Source: Toxotes chatareus (taxonomy: Eukaryota > Chordata > Actinopteri > Toxotidae). Taken from it: 64,000 nt of DNA. Under the pieces are notes generated by a model, which saw nothing but the letters and a program-made list of their open reading frames with translations, was not told where the DNA came from and ran no database searches. How positions within the stretch are numbered: the stretch's first letter is position 1; every line of letters begins with the position of its first letter. Shown here one piece after another: positions 1-13,700 of this stretch. The position numbers and the translations under genes are program-made. Where the stretch lies: positions 10,036,001-10,100,000 of the forward strand of contig CM028890.1 in the NCBI GenBank assembly GCA_016801885.1, read 5' to 3'.

Positions 1-3000
1 CCATCAGCTCTCCTCTCTGAACCTGTCCATCACTGTCACTCTGGATCAGTGGTGCAGAACTCATCCTTCCACTCCCTCTGGTCCCCGCTGGACTGGACTT
101 GCTCAGTCTAGCCCCTCATATCGCTGTCAGGAGTCCCAACTGACAGCCTGCTACTGCAGCTGATTCCAGTTTGTTGGCCTGGCTATGGGCCGATGCCAGT
201 GATCTGTGCTTTGGCAGTGGGGGGCCGTCTGGTAAGAAAAAGCTTTGATAGGTACAATGATGGAGTTATTCATATGGGCATCTTAACATCCAAAAAGCAC
301 TATCATATGCATGAAATAGCAACGTGTTGGGATTGTAGTCCCTGACTTTGACGTGAGAATGCTCAAATCCTGCAGTTCACAGGCAGAGGTGGCCATGTGG
401 GTAAAACACGCACACAATACTGCAATGTCTCAAATACTCAACCAGACCGGATGTCACACCAGTCCTGCGTCTGCGAATGAGCACAGGCCTTTTCTTTCTC
501 TCTCTGCACCACATGTGTGAATTCTATCGTAATGGCTGGGGTTTCCAAAGAACTCTGGATCTTTCAAACAAACCACAACAGGCGGTAAAACCCAGCTTCT
601 CAACCTCCCACAGCGACAGGGACAGTCAGTGGAGAAGTGAGAGTGGGGATTGGAATTTAATTACAGCCTTAAAACCCTCAGAGTCCAATATGAGAGAGAG
701 GGATGAGACATAAATCTACAGGGGTGCCTTTGTTTGTACGGTGGCTACAACAAGAAAATCATTCAAAACCCACTGCGGAGACACTGAAGTCTGCGGAACA
801 GCAGTTCAAAAAGTTTGACGGATGAACAACTGGGCTTTCAAACGCTGACGTTCACTCATTCAGCCCAGCTTTCTTTAATTAAAGTGTCCATTCATTCTGT
901 TCTATTATGGAAAATGGTGCTTCAGTAACAGTGACTGGAAATAACTAAGACAGATATAGATTTGATTACACACCCTGGGCGACACGCCAGTCGATATATT
1001 TGACCGTGTATTAAAGCTATGGTAAAATTTCAACAACTGACAAAAAAAATGAGAATTACATTTAACTATTTTCCAGCCAGATAATCACCCAGGGAGTTCA
1101 CTGATTAACTATAAAAAAGGTTTACTAAACTATCTGTGTCTTGCAGTACATCACACTGGGAGCCGAGATTCATGGGTAAAATCAATCTGTCTCTTTCCAC
1201 ATTGCTGAACATAAACGCAATGCCCCTGTGTCTAAGTGAAGGAACATGGATGTACTATTACAAGGGAACCTATGGCCTTATGATTGGATTCAAAGCTGCT
1301 TTGGCTGACACATCAAGGGAATTTTCTGGGCTACAGATTGGCCAGACTGGCGGCAGAGCATGGAATCTGCAGAGTGAGTTAAAAGTCACAGGCCTGCTCC
1401 CAATCCATTGTATTTCAGCCAGGGTGGGGCACTAAGGATGAAAACCAGATTGGGTGCTCCACATACAGCATGAGGAATAAGGCCCAAAGGACGCTTTCTG
1501 TCCCTTCTTCCATTACTTCACATTTGTAACAGAGACACAATGAGGAAGTGTTGTTTTAGGACTTCACTGGACTCTGCTCTGATAGGTGTGACAGGGAACA
1601 CTGAACAGTTAGATTCACAGTCGTGTGGGCTGCAGTGAGTTACTCAGAGAAAGAGAAAGAGAAAAATCAGGCTTGTGGCTCTGCGAGAGGCTGTCAGGGG
1701 GTGGGGCACCCTCTAGTGCAGAAATCCAGATGTAGGTCACTGCCAAAAAATTCCAAAATCCTGATTTTCTGGCCAACAAGGAGGCTACAAAACCTTCTCC
1801 ATGTAAATAACGTCAGCAAATCACCCCCTACAATCCCTTCCATGAAGAATCTGGAGACATTTAAGCTGAGACAGCCATGAGAATACAAACCGCATGTCTT
1901 CTTCTGTTAGGGTTTCTTAAATCACCTCAGCTCTGTTAAAACAAAATTTCAGGGTGCAATTTGACAGGGACATGTCAAGCAATGGACGTGGGGGTATGAC
2001 GTTTATAGAACTTATATAGGAAAGAATTTGGGACGTCCACCATGTCAGCCATGATTGTTTTTGGCATCAATATCATGCTAATATAACCTTTCAAACTGAC
2101 TAGGTTTACTCAACAAATTGCTAAAAAATATTGCTGTCATTTTGTTTGTCTGGACCGAAGTCTTTAGACATCTATGTGAGGAACTGAATGGAGTTGTGTG
2201 CTGAACTTTCCACAATTCCACTGAGGTCTTGACAGAAAGATCTCAATCCTCTGCGTTTGAGCTAAGAGGATGAGCTTGGTATGAGAAAATGCCATGCACA
2301 CAGTGGGAACGTTACACAGAGTCTATGTGGCTAAGAAAACACATGTGAATTCTTTCAGTAAAACCAAAGAAAGAAGGAATCTATACAGAAAAGAAATGGC
2401 TGGGAAACAGCCTGCAAAAAATTAAAACTAGCAAAATTGAGTGTCTCCAGTGGGTGCATGCCGATTCCACCTGTTTTCTATTCATTTGTGTAATCGCAGC
2501 CATGCAAGTGTCATCATTCCCTCGTTTTAGTTCGAGGTTCATTCCACCAACTTTATATCCATTTCTCTGACACATGCAATCTCTTTCAACAAATGTGATG
2601 ATTTTTTTCTTTCCCCAGGAGCTGTGAGGTGTTACCCACCAGATGTTTCATTCTCAGTCCAGTCATAGACGTTTTGATTTGGAGACATAGCTTTTAAAAA
2701 TCTTGTTGAAATGTAGCTATGTGTGTGATGGTGACGAGAAACATGAAAATGTTCAAAACCAGAAGAGTGATCCGCATAAATGTTTATGTCGCACTGTAGA
2801 CTTAATAGTTACTTTGAGCTGCCACCTCCTAGAGGACGTTTTCTCTCCATAAAATCACAGCAGAGTGACATCTGGACTTCATGCAGTAAACCACTGTAAT
2901 ACTTCAAACATCAGGATGGTTTTCACTACCTATCTGCACTAAAACTGCTCTTCAGCAGAGCACTGCAACAATGTATTCACTCACTTTCTATCACAAAAAT

Positions 3001-3050
3001 AAAGTATCTCAAATAAGATTGCAACTAACATTATTTTATGAATTTTTCAT
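1..3050. other. Intergenic or intronic DNA, no gene recognised
   Basis: I find no exon chain, recognisable protein or RNA gene in this stretch on either strand. Open frames are short, lack family resemblance and do not join across splice sites. It could be intergenic DNA or part of a long intron or UTR of a gene lying left of the window. Confidence 0.5.
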
Positions 3051-3059
3051 TTAATTTTT

Positions 3060-3330
3060 GATAAATCAATTAAGTGTTCAGTCTATAAACTGTCAGATAG
3101 TGGCGAAGAATGTCACTTGTACTTAACTTTATTTAACTTTATTTTCAGTTCAGTTGTAAGGTCTTTGTACTTGAGTTCTTCAATTTTGTGCTACTTTATA
3201 CTCCAACTCTACAACATTTCAAAAGCAAATATTGTACTTTTTAATCTATGACATTTGACACCTATAGTTTATTACCACTTTGCTGATTAAGATTACACAT
3301 ACAACTGCAGTCAAACCAGTCTATATGATT
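3060..3330. repeat. Degraded fish interspersed repeat
   Basis: The text (for example tactttatactccaactct at about 3191 followed by atattgtactttt at about 3229) resembles a very common teleost repeat whose copies carry runs of 'tacttga / tactcc / gtactttt'. Family assignment is from memory of the pattern only; no termini or target duplication are visible here. Confidence 0.4.
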
Positions 3331-3405
3331 CATCAATATAGTTTAAATTATCAAATGTATAGATGTGCTAATTGATCAGTAAAAATTTTCCAAAAATGTG
3401 ATATT

Positions 3406-3985
3406 GTCATGACTAGCCCCTAAGCGGGCTGTTCTCTGAACCCTTTTGGTTATGTTCTGAATTCTCTTTTGTGGACTTTTGAACTCTTGTTTAGTTTGTT
3501 AAGTTTTGTTCATAGTTCCTATTTTATTTTGAAATCATGGCCCTTGTGTGTCTCGTCTTGTTCTACTTTCTGTCTTTGTCTTGTTTCCCTCCATTTGTGA
3601 TTGTCTGTCCCGCCCTAATTGGTTTCACCTGTTGCCTATTGCCTTGTGTATTTAAGTCGCGTTGTTTCCCTGTGTTCTTGTTGGTTCCTCTGTTTCCATG
3701 CCTGTTTCCATGTCAGTGTCCATGCCAGTGTCCATGCCAGTGTCCATGCTCAAGTTTGCACCACGTCAAGTCCTTGTGTTTGTTCATGTTCCTGTGTCTT
3801 GCGTTTTCCCCCTCATGGACTTACCTCGGTTTCGTTTCAAGTAAGGACTTTTGTATTTTTTGTTTAGTTTTGTTCCTCAAGGTTTTTTCTCCCATGTGGA
3901 TGATTTTTGGTTGATTAAAAGACTTTTAGTTCTCTCATTCTGCCTGTCTTTGGGGGTTTTTGCGTTTGGGTCCAAAACCACAAGG
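3406..3985 (+). mobile_element. Fish retroelement-like repeat, possibly a solo LTR
   Basis: A T-rich block starts near TGTCATGACTAGCCCC and ends near TTTGGGTCCAAAACCA. It has a TATA-like gtgtatttaagtc (about 3646), a short 12-bp tandem (ccatgccagtgt, about 3718-3750) and gattaaaagac (about 3913), an ATTAAA poly(A)-like signal. The TG...CA ends, promoter-like box and poly(A) signal suggest an LTR, and I recognise this layout from fish genomes. I see no flanking target duplication, so the class is uncertain. The open frame inside it is low-complexity (Cys/Pro/Ser repeats) and not a gene. Confidence 0.35.
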
Positions 3986-3999
3986 GAAAAGTGGCAAAA

Positions 4000-6900
4000 T
4001 GTTTTTTAGAAAAAATGGAGATGATATATATTTGTAATCCTTCTCAAAAATGAGCAAAAAACACAGGTTGTATCATTAGTCTACACAAATACCATTTTAC
4101 AAACTACTTTAGTTAATTATGGGCAGAGAGACTTCTTGTATGTTTGCATAACATTATGTCTACGCACTGTTTTCCCTTACTTGATGAAAATACCCTGTGA
4201 ACTCAGCTTTAAACAAAGTGTAAAGCCTGGCAGTACACACATGACATGTATGAACTGTGACATGTCAACATGACTGGTTGTATTTATCCCAGGACAGGTT
4301 GCGACTGACCAGCCACGCAAGACTGCTGTACCAGCCACTAAGGTTAATTAACTATCTGGAAACTATTTTGACCCTGCCAAGTTTGTGTCACTTCAGGTAA
4401 GTCTCCATTTAATGTCTTCCGCTCTAAGTATAGGTGGCTGGCACAGGCTCAAAGTGCTTTTCCGTTGTGAGGAATTATAATGACAGGACAGAGAATGCAG
4501 TAATATGGGCACAGACTCAAAAAGGTTTCACTCACAGGTTCCCCCAAAGAACTGTGTTTTGCCAGAAAATGCCATGGCAAACATTAAAATGATGAAGACC
4601 CTCATCTCTTTTTTTTTTTTTTGTTGGTATTTTCATCCAATATAAACTCTGCACTAAACAGGTAAAACTGTATTACTGCTAAAAAAAAACAAAAAACAAA
4701 ACACTGATCACTTCACATTAGCTATAAATGGTTAAAACAAAGTTCATTTTTCTAAGTGAAGTACTTAAAATAGGCACAAGAGCATGAACATGTTTTAGTT
4801 GTAGTTACTGTACTTTCCTCTTACAGTCTGCATTTTTCAGGCAAAACAGTAACACTAGAGCTTGTACAATCCCATCAGTGATTTTAAAAGAAGTTGAGAG
4901 ACTTTTATTAAGTCAAAGTTTTATTGGGTGAATGTTTGGTGGATATTTGTTCGCTTTTGTAGTAGAAATCACCAGAATCATTCATTACTATAGCTTCTAG
5001 ATTGTCTCACAACAAAAGAACAGACATATTAAACTGCTGTTTGCTGTCTATTTTCATGTCTTGATCTTATTTATTTGGTGCATTAGCATAATGAAATACT
5101 GCATGAAGCACCGTTGTCATATTGTTGCATTGCATTGCTTGTACCTGCAATGTGTGGATCTTATCTCTTCAGTTGAGACAGTTATTGCAGCACAATTCAT
5201 TGGGGGACATCAAAGCCTCTGTTCTCTATGTAAAACAGAAGAAGGCTCTCAGCAGCTTCATATCTGTAGCACAGTCAATTGCCACTTCAGGATGGATCTG
5301 GGATTTCTGCCACACAACAAAATGTATGCACATGTCAAATTTATCTGCTGATACAATGATGCTCTGCAAACATGAATTTATCATAACCACATTAAATGAA
5401 GAGAAATGCATTAAAGATCTCTGTGTGAGAAAAGCTCCTGGTATGTGACCTGTCATTTTTATCTTTGTGCGTTTCTGAACAGTGAAAAGGCAATTTGGTG
5501 TTGCGTATATAATGTGAATGCGGTATTTCATTTCTCACCTTAGTATTAAAAATGATTAACTGTATTTACTATTCATGCCTTTCAGGTCTAACATTACATG
5601 AAATGCAAACAACAGTGTGTTCCAAGTGCAATCAACATTACATGAAAGGACAATATGAGCTTTAAAGTGAAGAATTTATTAAAGAAACCAGCCTAATCTA
5701 TTGTATTTATGCAGTGTGCCGTAGAAGTCCTATTACTCTGGATTTTTGACATTCACGCTAACATCTAGAAATAACTGGGGCCACAGTGAGATAAAAATCA
5801 AAGAAACAGCACTCTTTTGTTTTGCTTTCTGTGAAATAATCTAATGTTTAACATTCAGTTGTGAGCATGTGTGAGAGCAGAGTTAGGAGGGCAAATAAAT
5901 TTGGGTACATGGGTGGAACTGGATTATTGCCAACAAGTTCAAATTGAAGACTACTTTTGCATTGTTCACAGTGAGTGATTGCTGAGTGTGAGGCATTAGT
6001 TATGCTGACTGCAGAGCCATAAATAATATTTTACTGTGGTGAGGATGTGTGTGTCTGTTAGCATGACATCTGGGTTTTAATTCTCAGAGAAAAATCCCAT
6101 ATCTGCATGATCCTACTAACGCAAGCCATCTGAAGAGAATACAGATGAGAGATGGTCCCTCTATTCTCCCAGAACCTCCTTCAACAACAGTGCATGGCAA
6201 CACACAGTGACCTTGGCTGATTAAACATTCCTCTCTGGTCTGTATTTTGAAAACCCAGCCTTCACTATGTCCCTATAGTGTGTATGCACTGAGCACCTAC
6301 AAAGGTGCTGGACTGTGAAAAGGGATTTGAAATGAAATATTTTAATAGTGGAGTGGTTTGTACTGCTTCTGTTGGGGCTTGTTTGTGAATTTGATATGCA
6401 TGCACATGATGGTGGGGATATGCATGTGCATGTGTTTGAAGATCAATATGATTTCATTGCACATGGCCTGTGGGATTTATTATCACTCATTTTAATGAGG
6501 TAGCAAGTGATAGGGCAACAAGATCACTAAGAGTAATGTACCACTTGGAGAGTGCAAAGACCGCCACCAGATGGTTTGGTTGGGAATGACTTGAATACTA
6601 AACAGGCATTACAAACAGAATCTTTTTACTTGCAAGGTTAGGTAGCATAATTTCTGCCATGTTTACAGAAATAGACTTGAAACAGCCTATTACAGGGTTT
6701 GAGTCAAAAAAGGAAAGCAAAACGGATGATGTAGCACACTCCAGTCCATGCCACACACTCAGGAAAAACATTGCGATTTATATACAGTATGAATGAACAT
6801 AACTCTTTCACATGATTTCCACAGTGGACTAATATCTTCAAGAAAATAATGCTGTTTAGGGGTCTCTGGTGTGGGCATGCTAAATGTCTGCATCATAACA

Positions 6901-9900
6901 TTTCACATTGCAGTGGTGAAGATATAGTATCATGTAGGCCAGACTGATCCCTGGTTTAATTTCATAGCAAATTGTTGGCTCTTTGAAGCCTTCAGTTACC
7001 ACATGGTGACACTGGAATTGGTCTATTTAATACCTGTTATATTGTCACTCGACCCACCAGTCCTACAGCTGCCTCAAGCCCTCTGTGAGATTGGAGAGGA
7101 ACAAAGGGAATATGAATTAAGTCTGTAACTGAGCTGGCCCCTGGCATAGGTCTGAATTCAGCAGTGCTTTATGAGCCTTTCATCTGATTCCGGTCTGATA
7201 ATTCTTGGTCTTAATTACAACAGTAGCAGGCAGACCTAGGCTACAAAAAGATGTTGAACATAGGAAGCAGAGCTATCAGGAGAGTTAAAAAAAAAACTGA
7301 GATGAGCTGAGAATACTCCTCCCACATTCTTGATTTATAAAGGGAAAGTTGAAGTCAGGCTGAATACTGAACGATCAGAAAGTACTCCTGGAATCGCCAA
7401 TGTCTTGAGCAGTATGTGTGAGAAGCCTGTACAGAATTCTCAGCTCTGATTTTAAGCTATTTAACAAGCCATTCCCGGCTGAACATTGGTACCTAAGGCC
7501 AAATACTGTCTCTCGTGTCCAAGACAAAAATTAGAGCTATTTGAAAACTGTAATAATGTGAATGGAGTTTAACTCCAGACACAGTCACATCTTATTAAAG
7601 CAGACAGAGTGCATGAACTGCAGGACTGCAATGGCTAAATATTTAGAGCAGAAGCAGCAGTCGTTTTATTTGCATGAAACACACAGCCACAGTCTGCTGT
7701 ACTGATGCCAAAAAGTGATTTAATCAGTACTCAGAAAACTAAGGAGTGGAAAAACAGAACAATACAAAAGTTAGAAACTGAACTCTGTACAATCTGTAGA
7801 AACTTGATTGATACAACTAACAGTCAAAGTAATGCAAGGACATGCTAGAGATAAAAAAAAAAAAAAGAAGCAGCAGCTGCCAGATTAACTCATGCACTAC
7901 AAAGAGTAAACACTTAATGTTAAGTCAAAAACCTTTCCAAGATGAACCTGATAATACTGCTATCATCTGTACAATCATTTTCAATTTGACCTATCTCTTA
8001 AAACTTCTACACAAACTAGCCAGCAAACCACTTAACATGTAGTTGGTCTAATTGAATTGTACATTTAGATACCATAGAATGTTTGGTAAACACCATGAAA
8101 AGCTGTCAGCCAGCTCTTATCCACGTCAGTAAGAAATGTTCAAGGCCACCTGGGACAGCAAAATATTGCTATGAGTCACTGAGACTGAAAGCTTTTGCAC
8201 ACCAAGCAAGAGTGCAGCCAAAAAGAAAAAAAGACTAAAAAAAAAAAAAAAAAAACTTCAAACAGATTGATGAAACATCATCAAAATGAGAGTTCCCCCT
8301 CAGCATGCTCTCTCAGACGTTATACGCTCTCCAAAATCTGCTCTAGGTGGAATTGACAAGCAGTGCCAGGTCAGGTGTTTGATCTCAGTATCATTACATT
8401 GTAATGACTTTAAGAATCGTAATCATTACAATGCTCTTAATTGATACGGGTTTGTCCCTTACTGCTGCAGGCCCAGGTGAAGCATTTGATTCATGCCCAC
8501 TGGAGTAAACCCGTCTCTGGGAGGAGCTTCTGTCTCTCAGTCACCTCTGTCCCTAAGGCGAAATCAAACTTCTAAGACTGCAGAGTCAGAAGTAGAGTCT
8601 ACAGATATTCCTGCAGGACCATACCAGTGTTTTTGCGCACCGCCCATTTACTGTAAATTGTACCAACCATTTTCCAAAGCATACAACAGCTTTTTTGATG
8701 GCTAGGCATATTTTTGTGTCTTCTAGGGTGCCATTGTTTACTGTTTAAAGTTAATTCAATTTGAAAATGAACTTCCAGAGATTCGAAACTTGCTTCAGAT
8801 CGTTAATCTATTGAAGCAAATATTTTTTTCATTATTTCATGAATTATTGAGTTATAGTAGTCAGTCATGGCAGCTGAAAGCATGGGTTGCTCTGAGGCAT
8901 TTTCCAGGTGATGCATTCAAGTACTGGTGGGAAGCTCTGATTCAAACCTTTGAAAGACAAAGGTTTTGCAAAAGTAAACATACTCCTGTCATTTTCCTTT
9001 ATCAAATCAACTCAGTGCTTTAGTTGGCTCCTGCTTACTGTGGCTGCCCATTGCTTCTAATAGTTAGAATAACTCAAATGGAGAAGATCATTTCCCTTAA
9101 GGGGATTAACAAAATGGAGCTTAATATTATCTTTTTTTTTTTTTTTTACACTATCAGGGTTTTATCATTGCATAATACTTTTACCCCCATAAACATTAAA
9201 TCATAAAAACTGTGCTAGTACATTGTACAGCACGCATGCAAATTGAATTGCATTTCTGTCTTACTTATCCTGAAAGTGACAGTACAAGGTATACATGGGG
9301 TATGTCTAACTAAAACATGTAGTGACTTCAAGGCCTGTTATTTATACTGAGGGTATAAAGACCTCAGGGTTGCCCAAATACAGCTCTGAGGCAGTATCTT
9401 CTTATCATGTTTTTAACACGTAAGAATACAATTGCCTACTCATTGTTCAAAGCAAGCTTACACGCAGCAACATGGACATCGAATTGGAGTTTTGTTTTTC
9501 TTGGTAACCTGAATATAAGTTCTGCATTCACTTACTTTTTAGCTATGGTTGTGTCCACAAACTGCTGTGAAAAATATTGGGGTTTTCAGCTAGCTAGACA
9601 TTCAATTTTCTTAACCAGTACTAGTTTACATCAGCTCTCTGCCATTTAGCTCTGGCAATCAGCATACAGTCATATAGTCTGAGCTTCTTTGCTGGCAACA
9701 GCTGCTCATGGTTTTAAAACATAGGGTTTGTTGAGAACAGAGAGACTCAACCAGAAAACCAAAGTTATGAGCTAAAAATGTCTGTAAGCAACAAGCTGCA
9801 TAGTTGGAACATATTCCTCAAAATTTCAATTCACTTCAGTTCATGAAAAAGGAAATTTGGGAGCTTTTTGTGTTAAAATAGTCATTGTTTAGCTGCTGAT

Positions 9901-10400
9901 ATCCAAGTAAGTCTTGATCATTGGAGGTTCCTATCAGCGCTTGAAAGCATTTTCAAAACAATCCAGGCTTTTAAAGTGCATTACCATGCAACCATTAACC
10001 TAACATTGATGAAGAATAAATGAATAAATGTCCATTATGATGGATTACCTTTCTCCAGCAGGTCTCTGATGTTGACTGTCATACCACTTTGAAATGAACT
10101 GAAACCAGTAGCTGTCTGGGAGGTGGAAAAAAAGCATTAATCAATTTTAAAAACATATGGACAAAAGGGAAGGAGATCAAAGGTCAAAGGCTGAAAAGTC
10201 AAGGAGGCTTGACTTTTGAAATGTATGGGGAGGTGTCAGTAGATTTCTAAAGCCTGCATTATAGAGCAAAGTCTAACCTATGTGAGAAAGTGGGTCAGGA
10301 CTTCAACTCAGCTATGGCTGCGCAGTGTGTGAGCCTTGTGGTTGTACCCTTTCATGTAAAACCATACATGAGTCATGACAAGTCGTTTATCATGGTGAAC
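4000..10400. other. No gene recognised; AT-rich non-coding DNA
   Basis: No exon chain or recognisable protein seen on either strand. A splice-donor-like CAG|gtaagt at about 4394-4402 is isolated and could belong to an untranslated exon, but nothing supports that. A 15-bp odd palindrome (CATTACATTGTAATG, about 8394) and homopolymer runs (A17-18 near 8240) are the only local structures noticed. Confidence 0.5.
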
Positions 10401-10408
10401 TTATATAG

Positions 10409-10730
10409 CACTGGTTCTCAAACTGGGGGGCGGGCCCCCCTGGGGTGGGCATAAAGCCACTGCAGGGGGGGAGGCGTGGATGACCAGGGGACAAATATGG
10501 AGTGAAACTAAACTGAATTAATATGATTTATGTAGGGAAATAAACAAACAAGAGTTTGCTGATGCTATCACACTGACCTTTATTTCACTGAAATTCAGCT
10601 TGGATCCTTTGTTATTAATTGCTTCTCCCTATCATTGTTAATGATTGATAAAAAATTGCGGGGTGGGTTCACAGTGAACTTTTCTCGGCTTCTGACGAGG
10701 GGCATGCCAGAAAATGTTTGAGAACCACTG
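10409..10730. mobile_element. Non-autonomous hAT-type element (322 bp) with 8-bp TSD
   Basis: The left end reads CACTGGTTCTCAAACTGG and the right end, reverse-complemented, reads CAGTGGTTCTCAAACATT, an imperfect terminal inverted repeat of about 15 bp. Both ends are flanked by the identical 8-mer TTATATAG (10401-10408 and 10731-10738). An 8-bp duplication and a CAGTGGTTCTCAAAC-type terminus are hallmarks of hAT elements. There is no coding capacity. A GC-rich near-palindrome (ggggggcgggcccccc) follows the left end. Confidence 0.88.
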
Positions 10731-10739
10731 TTATATAGC

Positions 10740-13700
10740 CTAAACCCAGTGCCATAAATGATTATGACCAGTGTCATGTCTTATCAGTTCTGGCATTACA
10801 CAGGTTTTACAGCACGGCTGCTTAGGTTTAATATTATCATAGGTCATTTACTGCACTGTTTGCATTGCTTTGAAGGATTTATGTCTGGCCGACTCGCTGT
10901 CCAGTATTCATGCAAAAGGGGCTTATGTCAGTCCCAGAAGTGGAAAGATTGGGGATGGAAACAGTTGAGTTGAGGGTAACACTCTTACTCAGTTGGGGCG
11001 GGGGAGGCAGACATTTAAAAGAGCTTACTGCTGTAGCTTTCACTCTGGCTTTGATTGTCTTTGCTTTGATCTGGTTTGGGGCGGCCATGTTGTGCAGTGT
11101 TATCCTCCCATAATCTCTGCCATCTCTGAAAACTCTGAGACGCTGCTGTGGAAAAGACACTGACTGGGTTTCTCTGTCTCTGCACTGCCTCGGCCAATGT
11201 TTTCACCCCTCACAGTAAGCATGAATCACCTTATCTATGAATAAAAAGTGGAGGAGAAATCTTCTGAGGAAACACGGAATACATCCAAAAAAACCCAACA
11301 ACACATGGTTCAGTCTGTCGAGGAAGAAAATAATACAGTTCTTTGAAATGGAATGTACAAGTATGACTCTAGCAAATATGACCTGGATCTATTTCTTGCT
11401 GTACTTTGTACTTAGATGAACTCATGCATGATCTGTTTTGTTAATGAAGCAACCTTCCACTTAATCAAATGCAATATTACCTTCCTTTCAGCAACTAAAA
11501 CAGTGTACTACAGAGAAGCTGGTATATGCTGTTTTCTGGGGGGGATTTCGAAGCGCTATCGCTAAAGGAGAACTTCAAAGGGATATTGTGCATCTATCCC
11601 AAATTAGCAGCCTGAGCAACTGTCTGAGTACTTTGAGACCATCCTCTGTTGGTAAGAATACATTATCTCGTGGTTGTGGAAATTATAGGCATTTATGTTG
11701 TCGTGCACTGAGCCTGCCTAAGGACAAAAAACATGGATATTCTCTGTATGAAGGCACAAAGGAGACCTGGTACAGTGAACAGAAACTGAATAAAGACACG
11801 ACCTTATGGTTTTCAGATCAACATTCCCAGACAGACGTACTGCACATATATATGATACCTCCTAATGCCCAGTGCTCACCAGGCTTGAAGCTAATACAGG
11901 AACCTAGCGGCAAACACAAGCATCAGTGCTTTATGGCTACAAAGCAAAAATGGGAAGTGAAGCTAAGGCGTGTTCTGCATACTTATAGATCATGTTCCAA
12001 GTCAAGTTTTAAACATCTTAATAAAAACACATTTTTAAAAAAAACCCTCCATGTTAGTTACAAAATCAGAATTTAGAACTGTTGCCTTTGCAACGGTTCA
12101 TTTGAGCCTCTTGTCCGGGGTCCAAAGTACATATTCAACAGAAATATATTCACTTGGAGAGCTGTCATGTGTGTTGACACACACTTGGAAGACCTTCTGC
12201 AGTTTGCACATGATTTGTATCACCTGCATGTCATTAAACCATGAGCATTTGCTAGCAGTGTGAAGTACAACAAAGACAAGACCTACATCACACTGAAATA
12301 TCTGATCAGTCTGCAGCTGAGGACAATACAACACAGTCCTCAGTGCTGTATTTTTTTTTTCTTTTTATCTTAATTACATAAACAAATGCATGATTAAAAG
12401 TTGTACTGAAGCTCAGCGCCAGCTGTTTGAGGCAAGCTGACACAGCTGTATACATGTGTCTTTGCACACTAAATCAAATGTCCCATTGTGCTCATCTGGA
12501 GTGAATTAGGATGTGGGAGGGAGGAGGACCTGGAGGCTTTGATATACAGAGGAGGAAATGGGTAATGTCCTGGAACCACATGCAACATCCTAATAGGAAC
12601 TGGTGACTGATAAGAAGGAGATAACCAGACCATCACTATCTGTTTACAACCTGTAACCGCTTGTTTTTCTTTTTAACTATCTCACAACCTTGAAATGATG
12701 CAGATATTAACACATTAAGGCACATACATTTATCAGTTTATTCTTTTTTTTTAATCAGCAACACTGCAAACAAATAATGTTTAGCAGTGAACATTTTCAT
12801 ACAAACAGTGCCAATTCCACAATACATGCTCCACTTGCAAAAAACAGAACAAGACAGATTTTTAAGCAGAGTAAGTCCAATAATTGTACTCTCTGGGTCT
12901 TTGTAATCTTCAAATGACAGTAGAAAGCTTTCCATTATAATGTTGTTGGTTTGAATCCCAGTAAGAGGAAGGGAATTTAGGGATCCAGTGACAACCAGAA
13001 GCTCGATAGCTGCAAATATCACACACCCCACTCCCTATAAATTCAGTTGATGTGCTGTGGAGGAAGGCACTCAGCCCCAACCACTGGAGTGGAGTTGGTC
13101 GGTAGCCAACAGAGGAAATCTGTGGTTGTACTAGGCAGCTCCTGTGTGAATGTTTAGCAGGGTGTGTCTGAAATACAGCCACCCTACCCAATATTTCAAT
13201 TGCGTGGACAAATAAAGACTTAAAATTGTGTTACAGTCTGTTTTAAATTAACTGTCTTTGTAATCAAGTGAACCTAGATTCTTGGTTATAACAACAAAAT
13301 CCTTGCAATTGTTGTTATGATTAAAACTAGTTGAATGCATCAGGCTGAAACAATGCAGCACAGTCTATAGTTACAGCTCTAAACAGATAAAATCTGAAAA
13401 CTGGAAAGATATGGCTTTTCATTCATTCATTTAAGGGCATAAATCATTCTCTTTGAAGCGCAGCCCAGTCTGTTTGCAAGGAACATAAGAAAGCCAATAT
13501 GGAGAGCAGCTGGTCAGTTGGGATGAACATGACATGCTGTTTGTTGGGAAGAAAACAGAAAGGAAAGGAGAAATGAGGAGATAAAGGAGTGAAAACAGAT
13601 GAGCGTCACATTCAATAACCAAAATATCTCTTTGCAGTCTTGCACACATTTTCTATGAAAAATAAAATGAAACACTATACTTTATATGCCGAGGGAAAAA

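Noticed and set aside
3537..3914. 125-codon open frame rich in Cys, Pro and Leu
   Set aside because: Its composition comes from a T-rich repeat with a 12-bp tandem (ccatgccagtgt); overlapping frames are equally open and there is no family resemblance.
4380..4402. Strong donor-like CAG|gtaagt
   Set aside because: No coding exon precedes it and no matching acceptor could be tied to a gene, so a donor consensus alone is not enough.
11588..12076. 162-codon open frame, the longest in the left 17 kb
   Set aside because: No recognisable domain, ordinary non-coding composition and no splice-joined neighbours.
12940..12965. tRNA or SINE B-box-like ggtttgaatccca
   Set aside because: No A box at the right distance and no cloverleaf can be drawn; at most a decayed SINE fragment.
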